From: Neoceratodus forsteri
Lineage: Eukaryota > Chordata > Ceratodontiformes > Ceratodontidae
Length of the DNA stretch: 64,000 nucleotides
Assembly: GCA_016271365.2 (NCBI GenBank)
Contig: CM057454.1
Location: 693,671,501-693,735,500, forward strand
Direction of reading: 5' to 3'
A program made the translations under genes and the position numbers. The notes beneath the pieces are model-generated. The model saw nothing but the letters and a program-made list of their open reading frames with translations, had not been told where the DNA came from and searched no databases. Below are positions 1 through 10,629 of this stretch, in pieces (within the stretch, counting starts at the first letter, position 1; every line of letters starts with the position of its first letter).

Positions 1-484
1 ATGCTGTGCATCAGCATACTCAGTGGGAATGAGCCCCGCAAGGGCCAGTAATGTGCCGCACAAAGACAGGCTCGAAAAAGGTGGCCTAAATCAGCCAGGC
101 ACCCACAGGCAGACTGCAGAAGTGAAGACAGGTGCACAGCAGCCTACCAGCCTTGGTAGTCTAGTGGCACCCCTCCTCCCATCCCACAGCCACAATGTAG
201 ATGATACATAAGCGCCCACCCCCCATTACCATAGTGTAGCATACCCACCACCCCACTCCAATTCCTGATCGAAAAAGAAACTAACCCCAACCCAGGTCCA
301 TAGTGTAGTGGCTCCCTCCCATCCCCACTCACAGCAGAAAGCATCCCCGATCCATTTCCATAGTGTTGTGATATGTTCGGCATTCGGGCATGGGAGGAGG
401 GTACCACTGGTCTACTGAGACAGACAGGGGATGTCACCTGAGTGCTCATTCGGAAAGGACTGGAAGGGGGCTTGTCCAGCACAT
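1..484. repeat. Degenerate GGTAGTCTAGTGGC-type repeat block
   Basis: Four diverged copies of a short motif start near 154, 230, 299 and 359, spaced 76, 69 and 60 bp apart. The first reads GGTAGTCTAGTGGC; the others read CATAGTGTAG or CATAGTGTTG. The first copy matches the arrays at 51.18-51.44 and 58.27-58.54 kb, so this edge of the window probably holds a worn copy of the same repeat complex. Short open frames here show no protein family likeness. Confidence 0.5.
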
Positions 485-504
485 TCAGCTGGGCAGAGCC
501 ATGA

Positions 505-566
505 TAATGAGCTCATAATGAGCATGCATGGGGCCCAGCTGTGCATGCATGCCCAATGAGCTCATT
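505..566. repeat. Imperfect palindrome with AATGAGCTCA arms
   Basis: AATGAGCTCA on the left is mirrored by TGAGCTCATT on the right, with GCATGCATG and CATGCATGC inside and a GGGCCC centre. The block could extrude as a hairpin of about 60 bp. DNA from 567 to 770 has no other feature I can name. Confidence 0.45.
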
Positions 567-769
567 AGCATGTGCTGGCAGAATATCGCCCTTGGAGGAA
601 TGGCGCATCCAGGTTTGTGCCACACATTCCCCCACTGGCAATGTGCAGCCCTGACCCTGGATGAAATGCATCCACCATGGCAGTCACCTGCTTTGTGCTG
701 TATATCGAGGGTCCCATAGTCATACAGAATATGCGATCTGTACCAATAATGCATTCTGTTTGAATATTG

Positions 770-2045
770 CATTGAATATGTTCCCCATGGAATTTTGCAG
801 CTCAGTTTACATTGCATATGTGCTTGAACATCTCCTTTTTCCCCTCGCATGACATTTGCACCATCGTAGCACTCAGATAGCAACTTGTTGGTGTCAAGTT
901 TAGCATATGACAAGCCAGTTAATGTTTTATCAGCCATCATTTTTGGTTTTTTTTCCAATTGTTCAACCAGGTGAGACACACTAAGCCAAAAGCTTGTTTA
1001 CAGGTGCAACCTGTAAGCACAGGGAAGTTAAGTGACTTGCTCAGGGTCTCACAGTATGCAAGTGGGGGCTGTGGGATTCAAACCCAGGTCTCCAGATTTG
1101 CAGCTCAGAGCCTTAAATCACTGTGCGATACTGCCTCCCTGGCTTTGGGTTTGGCTTCCAACTGATCAGTACCAAGAGATGGCATATTTAACAGGAACTC
1201 ATGTACTTCACCTTCCTTTACATACCTGTATCTGATTCCAATGGAAATATGTTTAGTGTTTTTAGAATCTCGTTACATCCTCAAGTAAAGTGTACCAGTC
1301 TACATGGGCATTTTATATGTGTTCAGCCACACTTTCCTATAGTAGCTGTGCTATAGTCTCAATAATTTCATGTTGAATGTCTGGAGACAAATATGTTGCA
1401 TTTTTTGGCATTTACTCATGAAATGTTGTGAGTTTGGCATCCTTTTTCAAGGTATACTGAAACATTCTGATAACTAGTCCTGCTGAGGATTCTTTATCAT
1501 CACCACAGAATGCAAGCTCATTTACAGCAAGAAATTGAACAACTTTAGCAATAGATTTTATATAGTACCTGTTATCCTCCAAAATATCCTTGAAAGCATG
1601 GTTGAGATGCTTTTAACAGCTTCAACATGTTTCTTTTGTTCAATCCATTTTGACGTGGTGGTTATATGTACAGGCAGTGTCAAATGCTGCTTGAAACCTT
1701 TATCTTTATCTCCCAAAGCTCATTTCCACTTTTGAAATCCTGTAGTTGTAAAAGAAGTTTCCTTTGAACCATGGGGATTAAATATGTGACAAGTGAAACA
1801 GAATGCCTTGTCTCTCTCAGGTGAGTATTCCAGCCATTCGAAAAGTTTATACCCCTCAGCTGGAAAAGACCTGCCATTTTCATCTCTTGGAAACTTAATG
1901 TGTATAGGATGGTAAGGTTCTATGGTGTTTATGTCTTTTGTCAGCACCACCAATCTAACTACAGATGGGCCTGGTTCTGGTTCTTCTTCTGTGACTGCAG
2001 TCTTATTTGTTCTGATGACAAATTTTTCCATCGCCAAGTTCATTA
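770..2045 (-). pseudogene. hAT transposase remnant (ZMYM1-like, TTF zinc finger type)
   Basis: Read on the minus strand, the segment starts near 2043 with a TTF-type zinc-finger-like region: EWLEYSPERDKAFCFTC, then FTTTGFQKWK. Past a frameshift near 1720 the frames continue with a QFLAVNEL-like stretch and KNATYLSPDI-like text around 1300-1500, and then KLDTNKLLSECYDGANVM at about 890. That last segment corresponds to the conserved YDGA-N-M segment of hAT transposases related to ZMYM1 and other TTF/DUF4371 proteins. Such proteins cut and paste hAT elements in the nucleus. The copy is dead: it has several frameshifts and stops, no C-terminal dimerisation region is visible, and a MIR-like SINE at about 997-1146 splits it. 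Family assignment rests on motif memory, not a search. Confidence 0.72.
997..1146 (-). mobile_element. MIR/CORE-SINE-like element inserted in the hAT remnant
   Basis: On the minus strand the order is a tRNA-like head containing GCACAGTGATTTAAGGC (A-box-like), then CTGGGTTTGAATCCC (B-box-like), then a core and tail with GAGCAAGTCACTTAAC and a CTGTGCTTACAGG-like end. This matches the layout and much of the wording of MIR elements: tRNA head, CORE domain, L2-like tail. It separates two parts of the transposase reading frame. No clear target duplication was found. Confidence 0.75.
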
Positions 2046-2723
2046 CTAACTTCGCTGTCTGTCTAATTCAATTATTGATTCTACTATGATGGGTAGCACA
2101 TATGGAAACTCCCTGCTTGGTGCCTTGGCTTGGTTACAGGCAGCCAATAAAGCTGCAGTCAACCAGAACTGGTTATGCACTAAGGCACATCTTGTGCAGT
2201 TTAGGGCCAGCCACCTTGTTCACATCATGCCCAATTTTAGAAGCCACCTGCATCAGCTGCAGCTTGTAGCAGAAAAGGGGGCTGCCCCAAGGAGCAGCAA
2301 GCCCTCCAGCCAGAACCCAGCACAGAAGGGGCTGCCAATGCAAGGCTGTTGCAGGGGACATTATGCCACGGTAGTGCACTGCCCTTGAAATGTCCAGGCA
2401 CTTGTGTGCCATCATGTTTGAATGCCTGCCATGGCAGGTGACTGCAAAACCCCACCAATCCCTGAGATTATCACAATATGGTGGTGGTATAGTGCCCACC
2501 CCCTAATGCACAAGAAGCCCAGATCCTGGATTCAGTGTTAACAAAAAGATGGCTGGTCCCAATCCATTTCCCCCACCCTATCCATGCTCATGATGTGCCG
2601 CTAAATATATATGCCAAGGTTGTGTTTGGTGAGTCTAGTGGTTTCAGTTCTGTAGTAGTTAACCGATTCTACCTCCCCTTTTGACCTGTTAACTGGCACT
2701 TTCTCGCACACCATCAGTCAGTT
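2046..2723. other. Unassigned DNA, short hairpins only
   Basis: The stretch has small inverted motifs, for example GGCAGCC close to GGCTGC-type words around 2140-2160. Words such as CATGGCAGGTGACTGC at about 2428 resemble CATGGCAGTCACCTGC at 677. No protein-like frame or recognised repeat family is visible. Confidence 0.4.
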
Positions 2724-2792
2724 ACAGAATCGCATCGCAGAGACCGTGTAAGTGTACAGGATGCTTACGCGGTCTGTGAGATCGCATTCTGT
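2724..2792. repeat. 29-bp-arm hairpin
   Basis: The left arm (2724-2752) begins ACAGAATCGCATCGC and ends GTGTAAG. The right arm (2764-2792) begins CTTACGCGG and ends GCATTCTGT. They pair with only a few mismatches around an 11-base loop. Just downstream, GTGGCTGGCCATGG and GGGGCACTAGACTATCAGG (2884-2906) match modules at 51.07-51.19 kb, so this hairpin belongs to the same repeat complex. Confidence 0.7.
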
Positions 2793-3655
2793 GGCTGGCC
2801 ATGGTGGTGTGTGGAGGGAAGTGCCAGTTGTGAAAGCAGTTTGGTGATGGAGGAAGTGGGGTGGTTGACTACTGCCTGTTGGTGTTGGGGGGCACTAGAC
2901 TATCAGGTACGTGGTAAGATTTGGATCATTGACAATGGTTACAAGACATGGGGTTTGGAACACACTTAACAAAAAAAACAATGCTGTGATACACAAATGT
3001 GTACAGTGAGTATGTTTGTCTACACCCACTGAGACACCTCTCACTCCTGATTTTAAGGGTCTCACACTTCTAAGTGCTCTCCTTGGCAGACCTGCATGTA
3101 TACTAGGGTTTCTCAACAGATGGGGGTTGGAGGGGGAACAGGGTGGTGAACAACCCCTTTGTTTATACGACTTATGAACTGTTTCTTAGCAGAAGCTAGG
3201 GGAGCTAAAATCTTGGCAGGGTGGGCCGATCCCCTCTGGCCCCCCCCTCCATGGCTATGGGCTTGGTGGTTTGGGTGATGGCAACAACAGTCATTGAAGG
3301 ATAAGTGCACGTAACAGCATGCACTGGCGCAGTTGGACCTGATGGTGTACCTGTTAACTTTGTGAAAATGTATGAGCTGGCACAGTCAAACCTGACTGTG
3401 CGCCAATTTTGTATTTCTTTTGGTGTGTTATATCTGTTGTGTGGCACATTTGGGGTGGGGGATCTGTTGTGAAAAGCCAGAGGTATTATCTCACGTGCAA
3501 TATTTGGGGAGGGGGTAGTGCATCTCTTGCTCACTTGCTAAGTGCGTGAATAAAATGGCTGTCAGCTTGTAGTTGAACATTCTAATTATAACAGTGGTTC
3601 CTGTAAAAAGGCAGGCAGGCAGGCTCAGAGACTAGTTATTTACTAGTTTCTGTTG
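2793..3655. other. Repeat-complex flank and unassigned DNA
   Basis: The first 110 bases resemble 51.07-51.19 kb (GGCTGGCCATGG through the CACTAGACTAT-CAGG word). The rest is G-rich on this strand and contains a small GCACAGTCAAACCTGACTGTGC-like hairpin near 3380. The longest open frames read as low-information peptides and match nothing I know. Confidence 0.35.
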
Positions 3656-3659
3656 CCTG

Positions 3660-4560
3660 ATACCTGCCTGGGTCCATGGTGCCCTCAACTAATCAGGATC
3701 CCATGCTTATCTAACCCATTTTCTAACGTCCAGATAGACAATGAACCTGCTCTTGTCCACCTCCCTGGTCACCCCACTAAAGAAGGTGATCAAGTTGGTT
3801 TTGCAATGATCTGCCACCTTATAATGCAATGCTGAAAGAAGACAAGGGCCTAAGCTGAGTGCTTCATTATTCTGTCTTTGATAATGAATTTGAGGGTCTT
3901 GCCAAGAACTAATGTCATGCTTACCAACTTGTAGCTGGCTGGGTCTGACACTACTCCCTTCTTAAAGGTGGGGACAGCACTAACAACTTTCTATTCATCT
4001 AGCATCAAAGCTGTATGGGCAGACTCATGAAAGATTATTGCAACAAGCAACACAACTTATTCATTTAACTTCACTTGGAATAATGTTATGTATCCTTTCT
4101 GTCCCATATAGACTAACCTTGCTTAATCTTTGCCAGGTAATCAGTTGCTAGAGAGTGTGTGATGTCTGCAGGTTGCATTGTGGCTACCTCTGATGCCATA
4201 AACCCCCCCCAATGACCATCCTCCTGAGGTACCCTTTGATAAACATGAAAGCAAAGTTTTCATTCAGCATTTCAGCCACCACCCCTAGCTCTCTCACAAG
4301 TTCTTTTCCTCCTACCCCAGTTTGCATGGGCCCATTCCCCTTCATCATCTTCTTACATCCATTGAAGTACTGGAAGAAGACTTTAGTGGTGCTGTTCACC
4401 AATGCACCTGCTATCCTGCCTTAAGTTATACTTTTATACTTGGTATTTCAAGTAGAAGCAGACCTTATGACTTTGTATCTGCCTTATCTTACTTACTAGC
4501 TTTTTGCCTGAGGAGGTAACCACCATTTTCTACTGGGGTGCCAGTGGCATGAGGCAGGAG
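3660..4560 (-). pseudogene. CR1-type LINE reverse transcriptase fragment
   Basis: On the minus strand the segment at about 4400-4190 reads KVFFQYFNGCKKMMKGNGP and then VAEMLNENFAFMF. This is the linker before the reverse transcriptase in CR1 elements. At about 3980-3860 it reads PTFKKGVVSDPASYKLVSM and LGKTLKFIIKDRI, matching the pattern FKKG-nnn-NYRPVSLT in the RT finger region. A VYLD-like word follows near 3740. Frameshifts and stops occur throughout, and no 3-prime tail or target duplication is visible. It is an old, 5-prime- and 3-prime-truncated copy with no coding capacity. CR1 is preferred over L2 because of the linker wording. Confidence 0.65.
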
Positions 4561-4681
4561 CAGGAGATGACTTACTTGACTCTATGAGGGCTGGCTTTCA
4601 GATGAACTTAAACAGCTGATTCTTGCTATTTATGGCACTAAAATTGAATAGCTGCTTGAACAAAGGTATCTGGCCCTGTAC

Positions 4682-4980
4682 CATGGTCAGACTGAGGTAC
4701 AGAGGGCCCACCTGGAAAGAAGATACAAGGGCCCACCTTGAAAATCAATAGAGGAGGGCCCAGGTTGACACACTCGTATCAATATTCCACTTCAGTCTGA
4801 TACACTAGCTCTGTGTTTGCATTTTACATTTATCAACAGTGTCCCAGATACCCCATTTAATTAGAAAAAAAGAAGATAAATGCAAAAGTTTTCAGAGTTC
4901 CGAAGGTAACCACTTACTCAACTGAGGGGGGTGGCCCACCTAGAAATTTCCAGGTATCCAGGTGGGCCAATCTGACCCTG
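4682..4980. mobile_element. Non-autonomous hAT element (MITE), 299 bp
   Basis: Termini are CATGGTCAGACTG on the left and, read inward from the right, CAGGGTCAGATTGG. Both resemble the CAGGG ends of hAT elements. Exact 8-bp copies of CCCTGTAC flank it at 4674-4681 and 4981-4988, the duplication length diagnostic of hAT. Inside, GGGCCCACCTGG and CCAGGTGGGCC repeat in inverted fashion. There is no open frame, so it would have needed a transposase in trans. Confidence 0.85.
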
Positions 4981-4988
4981 CCCTGTAC

Positions 4989-5465
4989 CTTTTTACTTTC
5001 ACACCCTTCGCTGCAGGACTTGCTTAAAGGTCACATGACCTTGGCAGCTGAATCAGGCTGAGCCTGTGAAACCGCTTCACTCACCAGGACTATTACTTGC
5101 CCAGTCAGGGCCAGCATTTGCCTGAGGAGGTTGGTGGCATCTTCTGCAGGAGTGCCAGTGGTCATGAGGTAGGAGCCTTTTTCTTCCTCATTCAACACAT
5201 TGAGAGAGGATGTGGGTCATAAGAGACTGGGATGGCCCTCCCAGTAACTACCAATACCAGGACAGCTTGTGACTTTGAACTTTTCCACCTTCTGCCACAT
5301 AGCCAATCAGGCTGCAGGAGGGCTTTTGGACTTCCTATCCTTTTTGGATAAAGTGTCCTCCAATTATGGCTCACTGACCTGTGCCTGTGTTTGTGTTAGC
5401 AGTTCTCAGCTGTAACTCTAATTCTGGTTTTTGTACCATCAACTGCATTACCGTGCCTCATCCCA
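4989..5465. other. Unassigned DNA with a short dispersed duplication
   Basis: TTTGCCTGAGGAGGT followed by GTGCCAGTGG-CATGAGG occurs at 4501-4560 and again at 5115-5175, so a segment of about 60 bp has been duplicated on either side of the hAT MITE. Nothing else is recognised. Confidence 0.35.
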
Positions 5466-8400
5466 TTTTTATTTATTTATTTATTTATCAAGTCCAGGAT
5501 TACAAATACCTTTGAGTCATGGCTCTTTTACAAAGGTTCCACGTCAGAGAAATACAAATTGTGGGGAACATCAAGACAGGCATTACAACAATGTGGACAT
5601 TGCAAACAGAGTACAGATTAATACAGTTCAAGGGTAGCATTGTAACAAGGCATCCAGTGGCATTTGTCAGAGAAAATAGACAACAGATAAGAAGTGCCAG
5701 AGTCATAGGGAGAGGGAAGCAGGTGGGGGGGAGAGGGAATGTAGGAAGGGTGGTGAGAGGGTGAAAAGTGCAGCATTGGGAATACCAAGATGTGAGGGTA
5801 GAATCCAGTGAGGAGGGGAGGGAAGGGGGAACAACTAGAGCAGAAAGGGAAGTGGAGAAACAAGGTTAAGTTAGGCAGTCACAAGAGCTGTTAGTAGTGA
5901 GATAGTCCCGGGGCCTAGTTTTAAACATACCAATAGTTGGGGCAGAGGAGATGGTTGGGCTGAGGCCATTGAACCAGAGTGGTGCTCGATAAGCAAAAGA
6001 GTGTTGTCCCTGTGAAGTGTGACAGTGGGGGACTCTCAGTAGCTGTAGCATGGATCTCCTAAGGCACCATTTGTTAATTCGGTGTGGTAACAGAGTTGAG
6101 ACCCCAGAAGGTGCAAGGCCAAGGTAGATTTTTTTGACCATGGAGCAGGTGAGAAACTTTATGCGGTTTGATAGTTGGAGCCAGCCGGTCTGAGTGTACA
6201 GGTCACATGTGTGAGTGAGACAGTGAGCACCAGTGATGAGCCGACATGCTTTATTTAAGGCAGTTGAGAGGCATCTAAGGGTTGTGGTTGTGGCCAAGCC
6301 ATAAATGATGAGACCAAAGTCTATTACAGAGATCACAGAGCTCAGGACTGCAACCTTCAAAGCTTCTGGCATGAGGTGTGGTTTGTGTTTGTAGAGGAGA
6401 CCAAGCCGTGTATTAGCAGCTTTATCTACATTATCTACATGAAGTCCATAGGAGAGATTAGGGTCAAGCTGTATCCCTAAGTATTTGAAGGACACCACCT
6501 GATCTAGAGTGTTCCCCTGGGTGGTGGAGATAGCCAAGTGGTGTAGCTTGTGTGGGTTATGAGAGCTGCAGAAGAGCTAGATTTGGTTTTCTTGTCATTG
6601 AGGACCAGTTTATGATTAAGAAACCATGTCTGTACAGAACTGAAACCAAGTTGAAGGTTGTGTTGAAGAGTTGCAGGATCTTGTGAGTGGAGAATACAAC
6701 AGCATCATCAGCATATAGTATGATCTGCTCAGAGCAGTGGTAAGGGAGGGAGTTTAAGAAAGGCTAAAGGAGGGGTCCCAGTATGGATCCCTGTGGGACA
6801 CCCACGTAACAGGCAGGGTGTTAGAAAGAGCGTCCCACAATTTTTACTCTCTGTGACCAGTTTTCTAAGTAGCTTTTAAACCAGAGAGAAGAGTCAGGTG
6901 ATAGCCCGCATTCAGAGTCCGCATTCAGTAGTTGGTGATTAGTAGTCCATGGTACTGTATCAAGGACTTGAGAGAAATGACTTAAAACGGCCCTGTGAGA
7001 AGGCCGTTGTCAAGGGATTTGTGCAAAGCTCCAGTGAACTCAAGAATGGCTGTGGTGGTGCTGTGATCTTTCTGGAAGCCGTGTTGTTGTGGACAAGGTA
7101 CATTGTATTTATCCAAGTGGTCGGTAAGTTGATCAGCCACGATGCGCTCAAGTGCCTTAGAGAGTGGGGGCAGTATGGAGATAGGGCGACAATTTGAGTG
7201 AATCATCTTGTCCCCACTTTTATGGATGGGTGTCACGGTGGCTGTTTTCCATAGGTCCAGGAATTTTCCACAGCTGAGAGAGAGGTTTAGGATTTTTGTT
7301 AATGGATGAATTACCTCATCGAGGGTGAGCAACAGAAGCTTAAGGTCCGGGGTGTCGCTACTAGATCTAGGTTTAGAGATAGCTGCTGTAATATAGCGGC
7401 AAGCTTCATTCAGCCTTACCTTCCTGAGGTAGAAGATGGGATGGTTGGACTGAGAGGCTGAGGTATTTGGGGAGTAGGCCCTGTTTCGAAAAAGTCATGG
7501 GGTAGAACAGCACTAAGGTCTGAAAAAGCCGTGTTAAAGATGTTTGCGATCACCTTGGGGTCAAGGGTTGAGGATCCATCAACCATTAACATGGCCAGAG
7601 AGGTTTTTGGCTGCTTCCCTGTGACATCCTTGATATTGTCCCAGAAAGCACAACCATTTCCCCATGTATTGGTGAGAGCGTCTTTGTAATAGGTGGATTT
7701 CATTAGCCGTATGGCTTTTGTGTAGGCATTTCGTGCTTGTTTGTAATTTTGGATGTCCAGTTGTTTGCCAGTGGCCCTGGCAACTTCCCAGAGGTGATCC
7801 CTTAGTTTCAGCTGTGATAGAAGAGCCGCGGTGACCCATGGGTTAGAGAGAGAGATTTTGTTTTGCGCCTTTTAGCAGGGGCAAAGAGGTTGCAGGCTTT
7901 GTTGAAAATTGAGATGAAGTGATCAAGGGCCAAGTTAACATCTGTTGCTTCATAAATGGGTAGCTGGTCTTGTAGAAGCAGGTGTTGTTTGAGATGTGGA
8001 AGTTTTCCACGAGGAAGGACTCTGCTAGCGATAATTTTGGGAGGGGGCTTAAGGAATTTGTTAGACCATGCACATGACTGGGGAGTGGTCACTGAGTGAG
8101 TCTGGGAGAATGGTCGTACGTGAAATCATTGTGGGGTGGGTGGTGAGGACCCAATCCAAGAGGGTTCTGGTGCCAGTCTTGTAGTTAATCCTAGTAGCGG
8201 AGTTTACCATTTGCGTGAGGTTAGCAGCTGAGATGGAGTCTTTATAGGCAATGGCACTCGATGCTAACCAGTTTATGTTGAAATCCCCTAATAGAATAAG
8301 TTCAGCTTCGGGAGGATGAGAGTTGATAAAGTTTAGGATGTCATTGAATCCATGTTTAGGGTCCCTGGGTGGGATGTATAAGGAAACAATAGTCAGGGCT

Positions 8401-8820
8401 TTATGGTTGGGACCTAGGATGATTTTTATTGGCAGAATCTGGACTGAGGCAGAAAGTGATGGAGTTGCTACAGGGTGCCAAGACAGGGAGTCTTTGATAT
8501 AGATTGTGCAACCACCGCCTTTTTTTGGATATCCTGTCCAGCCTGTGGACATTGTAGCCCTGTATTGTTACTGCTGAGTCAGGAACTTTAGGTGTCAGCC
8601 AAGTTTCCACCACTGCAAGGATGTCAGGGTTGTGTTGGCATATGAAGGCTTGGAGTGCATCCAGCTTTGGTAGTAGGCTGCAGATATTAATGGTTGCAAG
8701 GATAAGGGCACCTGGAGTTTGTGTGTGGCCTGAGCTTCTAGGGCCAGGATTGGGATGGATGCTGCCTGAGATGAGAAGGAGAAGGAGTAGGAGTTTAACA
8801 TCACATAATCACTGAATGTA
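5466..8820 (-). mobile_element. L2-type LINE, nearly complete ORF2, minus strand
   Basis: The element runs from an endonuclease start near 8.7 kb to a (TAAA)n-type 3-prime tail at 5466-5488 (TTTATTTATTTATTTAT on the plus strand). The order is apurinic endonuclease, linker, reverse transcriptase, C-terminal domain, then a 3-prime UTR of about 400 bp, as in the L2/CR1 group. No 5-prime UTR or ORF1 is evident, so it is probably 5-prime truncated. Flanking duplications were not identified. Confidence 0.85.
5866..8705 (-). pseudogene. L2-type ORF2: endonuclease plus reverse transcriptase, broken
   Basis: In minus-strand order: the endonuclease N-terminus INICSLLPKLDALQAF and LAVVETWLTPK (about 8685-8580), GGGCTIYIKDS, LLGDFNINWL (about 8300), and SDHSPVMC (about 8085). 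A linker follows, then the RT start with ATVTPIHKSGDK and SNCRPISILP (about 7250-7180), QHGFQKDHST, ILYADDAVVFST (about 6710) with the catalytic YADD intact in wording, FKYLGIQLDPNLSYG (about 6480), and a C-terminal domain ending RAPLWFNGLSP. The protein would nick DNA and copy its RNA at the nick. At least five frame changes break it, so it is inactive. Its conserved order shows one insertion rather than separate fragments. Confidence 0.85.
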
Positions 8821-9212
8821 TCCTATCTCCTTTTTCCCCTCACCCAGGCAGCACCCAGAGACAAGCTCTGGATCAGTGTGCTTTACATAGCTACCAGCCT
8901 GAATAGGTATAAGGGATTTAGGATTTTAAGTGTCCTGGATGTGGGAGATATACTTCACACATACTGATTTAAATTAAGCGGTACAAGTCTATCAAATGAG
9001 ATAAATTGCTAGATCCAGCTGTTTTAAGGTCTACAAATTCAGCCTGTGCTCTAGTTGCAAAATGTCAATGTTAAAATTAGTAACCTGCCTTGCAATTTTC
9101 TTACATGGCCTAGGATCTAAGGACCACACTCACCAACATAATGGAAGTGGTGAATATAGAGATACAATTCTTAGTTTAGTCCTTGCAGTTATGACCCCAT
9201 TCTCACTGAAGT
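8821..9212. other. Unassigned DNA between LINE and TTAA element
   Basis: No repeat family, RNA gene or protein-like frame was recognised. Confidence 0.3.
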
Positions 9213-9833
9213 TTAAAGGGACAGTGTCAACCCTTTTGTATCATATTATTTCCAGCTGAAAACCACATTTTAGGTTTGCTTGCCATGTCTAAAATTTATT
9301 GATGTTGCTGGTTGTTTTATCTGCCTCCTTGCTTAGCAGAACTGAAATGCATGCTAATGTATAGTTTTAAACAGCCTTGTTTTGTTTCAAATCTTGAATC
9401 TATTCTTATTGCATACATTCTGAACATTAGAAACACCTCCGAACAGTGCAGCCACCCACGATACAATAGTCTCCTCTACCGCCACTGCATAATTAGTAGC
9501 TAGACTCTGTTTGGGGTGTTCCTAAATCTAGAAAAGATGCAGTGGAAGCTGATCTAGGAATGTAATCAAACATGGTTAGGTACGGTAACACCAGTATTGT
9601 GGGCAGTCTGTTTTTAACACTTTAAAAGAAAAAAAAGGAATTAGAATTAAACTTCCAGTTATGTCAGCAATCTCTACAGAATGTGAACAGTCATAATGTG
9701 TTTCTATGTTTGCTTGCATATATGTGCAAGTGACAGTGCACCATATGAGAATTTGTAGGTGTGCCTCCCCCACTTCCAATGCTCTGGTCCATTTTGCAGG
9801 CATGGCTGCACCGCGCCAATGACTGTCCAAGAT

Positions 9834-9987
9834 GTCTATGACAGTGTTCAGATGCAGTGGCATACAGTTCAGAGGAAAATACCACCACAATCAGTGGTGG
9901 TAATGTGTATGCAATTTGCATACTGCCAACAGCAGTATGCAAATTGCCTACATGTACATCTTCACTGCATCTGAACTGTCATAGACA
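9834..9987. repeat. Nested foldback, 154 bp
   Basis: The outer arms GTCTATGACAGTGTTCAGAT (from 9834) and the matching right arm ending in GTCATAGAC (to 9987) pair over about 25 bp with one 2-base gap. Inside, TATGCAATTTGCATACTG and CAGTATGCAAATTGCCTA form a second hairpin at 9908-9952. Confidence 0.8.
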
Positions 9988-10019
9988 GTTCATCATCACT
10001 CCCCCACTTAGGTAGCACA

Positions 10020-10400
10020 CTGGAAACCCACTCCAGCATGCTTATGCGCTCCCCTCCATGCACATGCACTGTATGTCCAACGGGGGTGCCCAATCCCCCG
10101 TCAGCTCCACTGCTCCCCTAAACAGACCTCTAGGTGTCATGCTGGGAGCCCACCCCAGCGTGGCAAATGTTGGTATGGCCAACGGGTGCCCAGTCCCTGT
10201 TGGGTCCACTGCTGCCCCCAAAAATAACCTTTCAGCTGCCATGCTGGGGGCCCACCCAGTGTGGCAAAAGTCGGTATGGCCGACTGGGGTTCTAATCTCC
10301 CTTTGTGGCTGCCACCTTAAAAATAATCAGCTGCCACACTGGAGCCCACCCAGTGTGGAAAAAGTCCCGCCATCTTCCTGCAGTAGAAAAAGACTGTAAA
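10020..10400. repeat. About 100-bp tandem repeat, 3-4 copies
   Basis: The words CATGCTGGGAGCCCACCC and GTGGCAAA with GGTATGGCC recur from 10138, 10240 and 10335 (periods 102 and 95 bp), with a more worn copy from about 10030. The inverse complement, of the form CTGGAGTGGGCTCCCAGTGT, appears at 50.23-50.47 kb next to the same neighbours, so the unit belongs to the shared repeat complex. Open frames across it are repeat artefacts. Confidence 0.7.
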
Positions 10401-10482
10401 AAATGGTCCTCGTTGACTATCTGAACCCCTCACCCAACCCTTGCCCACCCTCTGCACACCCTCCTCCCCACACCTCCCAAAT

Positions 10483-10576
10483 CTTACCTCTGGAGCCCAG
10501 CGCGACGATCTTCGGTGGACCGGGAATACGTCTGCACTTTTCAAAGCCGACTGCCAACTGAAGAAATGCCGGTAAG
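10483..10576. repeat. CTTACC...GGTAAG block, copy 1
   Basis: A 94-bp block starts CTTACC and ends GGTAAG. In between, read on the minus strand, are CGGCTTTGAAAAGTGCAGAC and CCCGGTCCA. A 95-bp block at 49,980-50,074 on the plus strand has the same ends and interior words. Each end is a consensus splice-donor-like hexamer pointing outward, but no acceptor or frame supports an exon. Confidence 0.6.
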
Positions 10577-10629
10577 TTGTATAATGGCATAAATGTGGGC
10601 TTTTTTTCCAACTTTTGTACATATCTCAG

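Noticed and set aside
2173..2499. 108-codon minus-strand frame as a host gene exon
   Set aside because: Composition is low-information, no domain is recognisable, no flanking splice pattern is convincing, and the neighbouring DNA is repeats.
10058..10399. 113-codon plus-strand frame rich in Pro, Ala and Ser
   Set aside because: It spans the roughly 100-bp tandem repeat of the TTAA element and repeats its own peptide; its inverse locus at 50.2-50.5 kb is not kept in frame.
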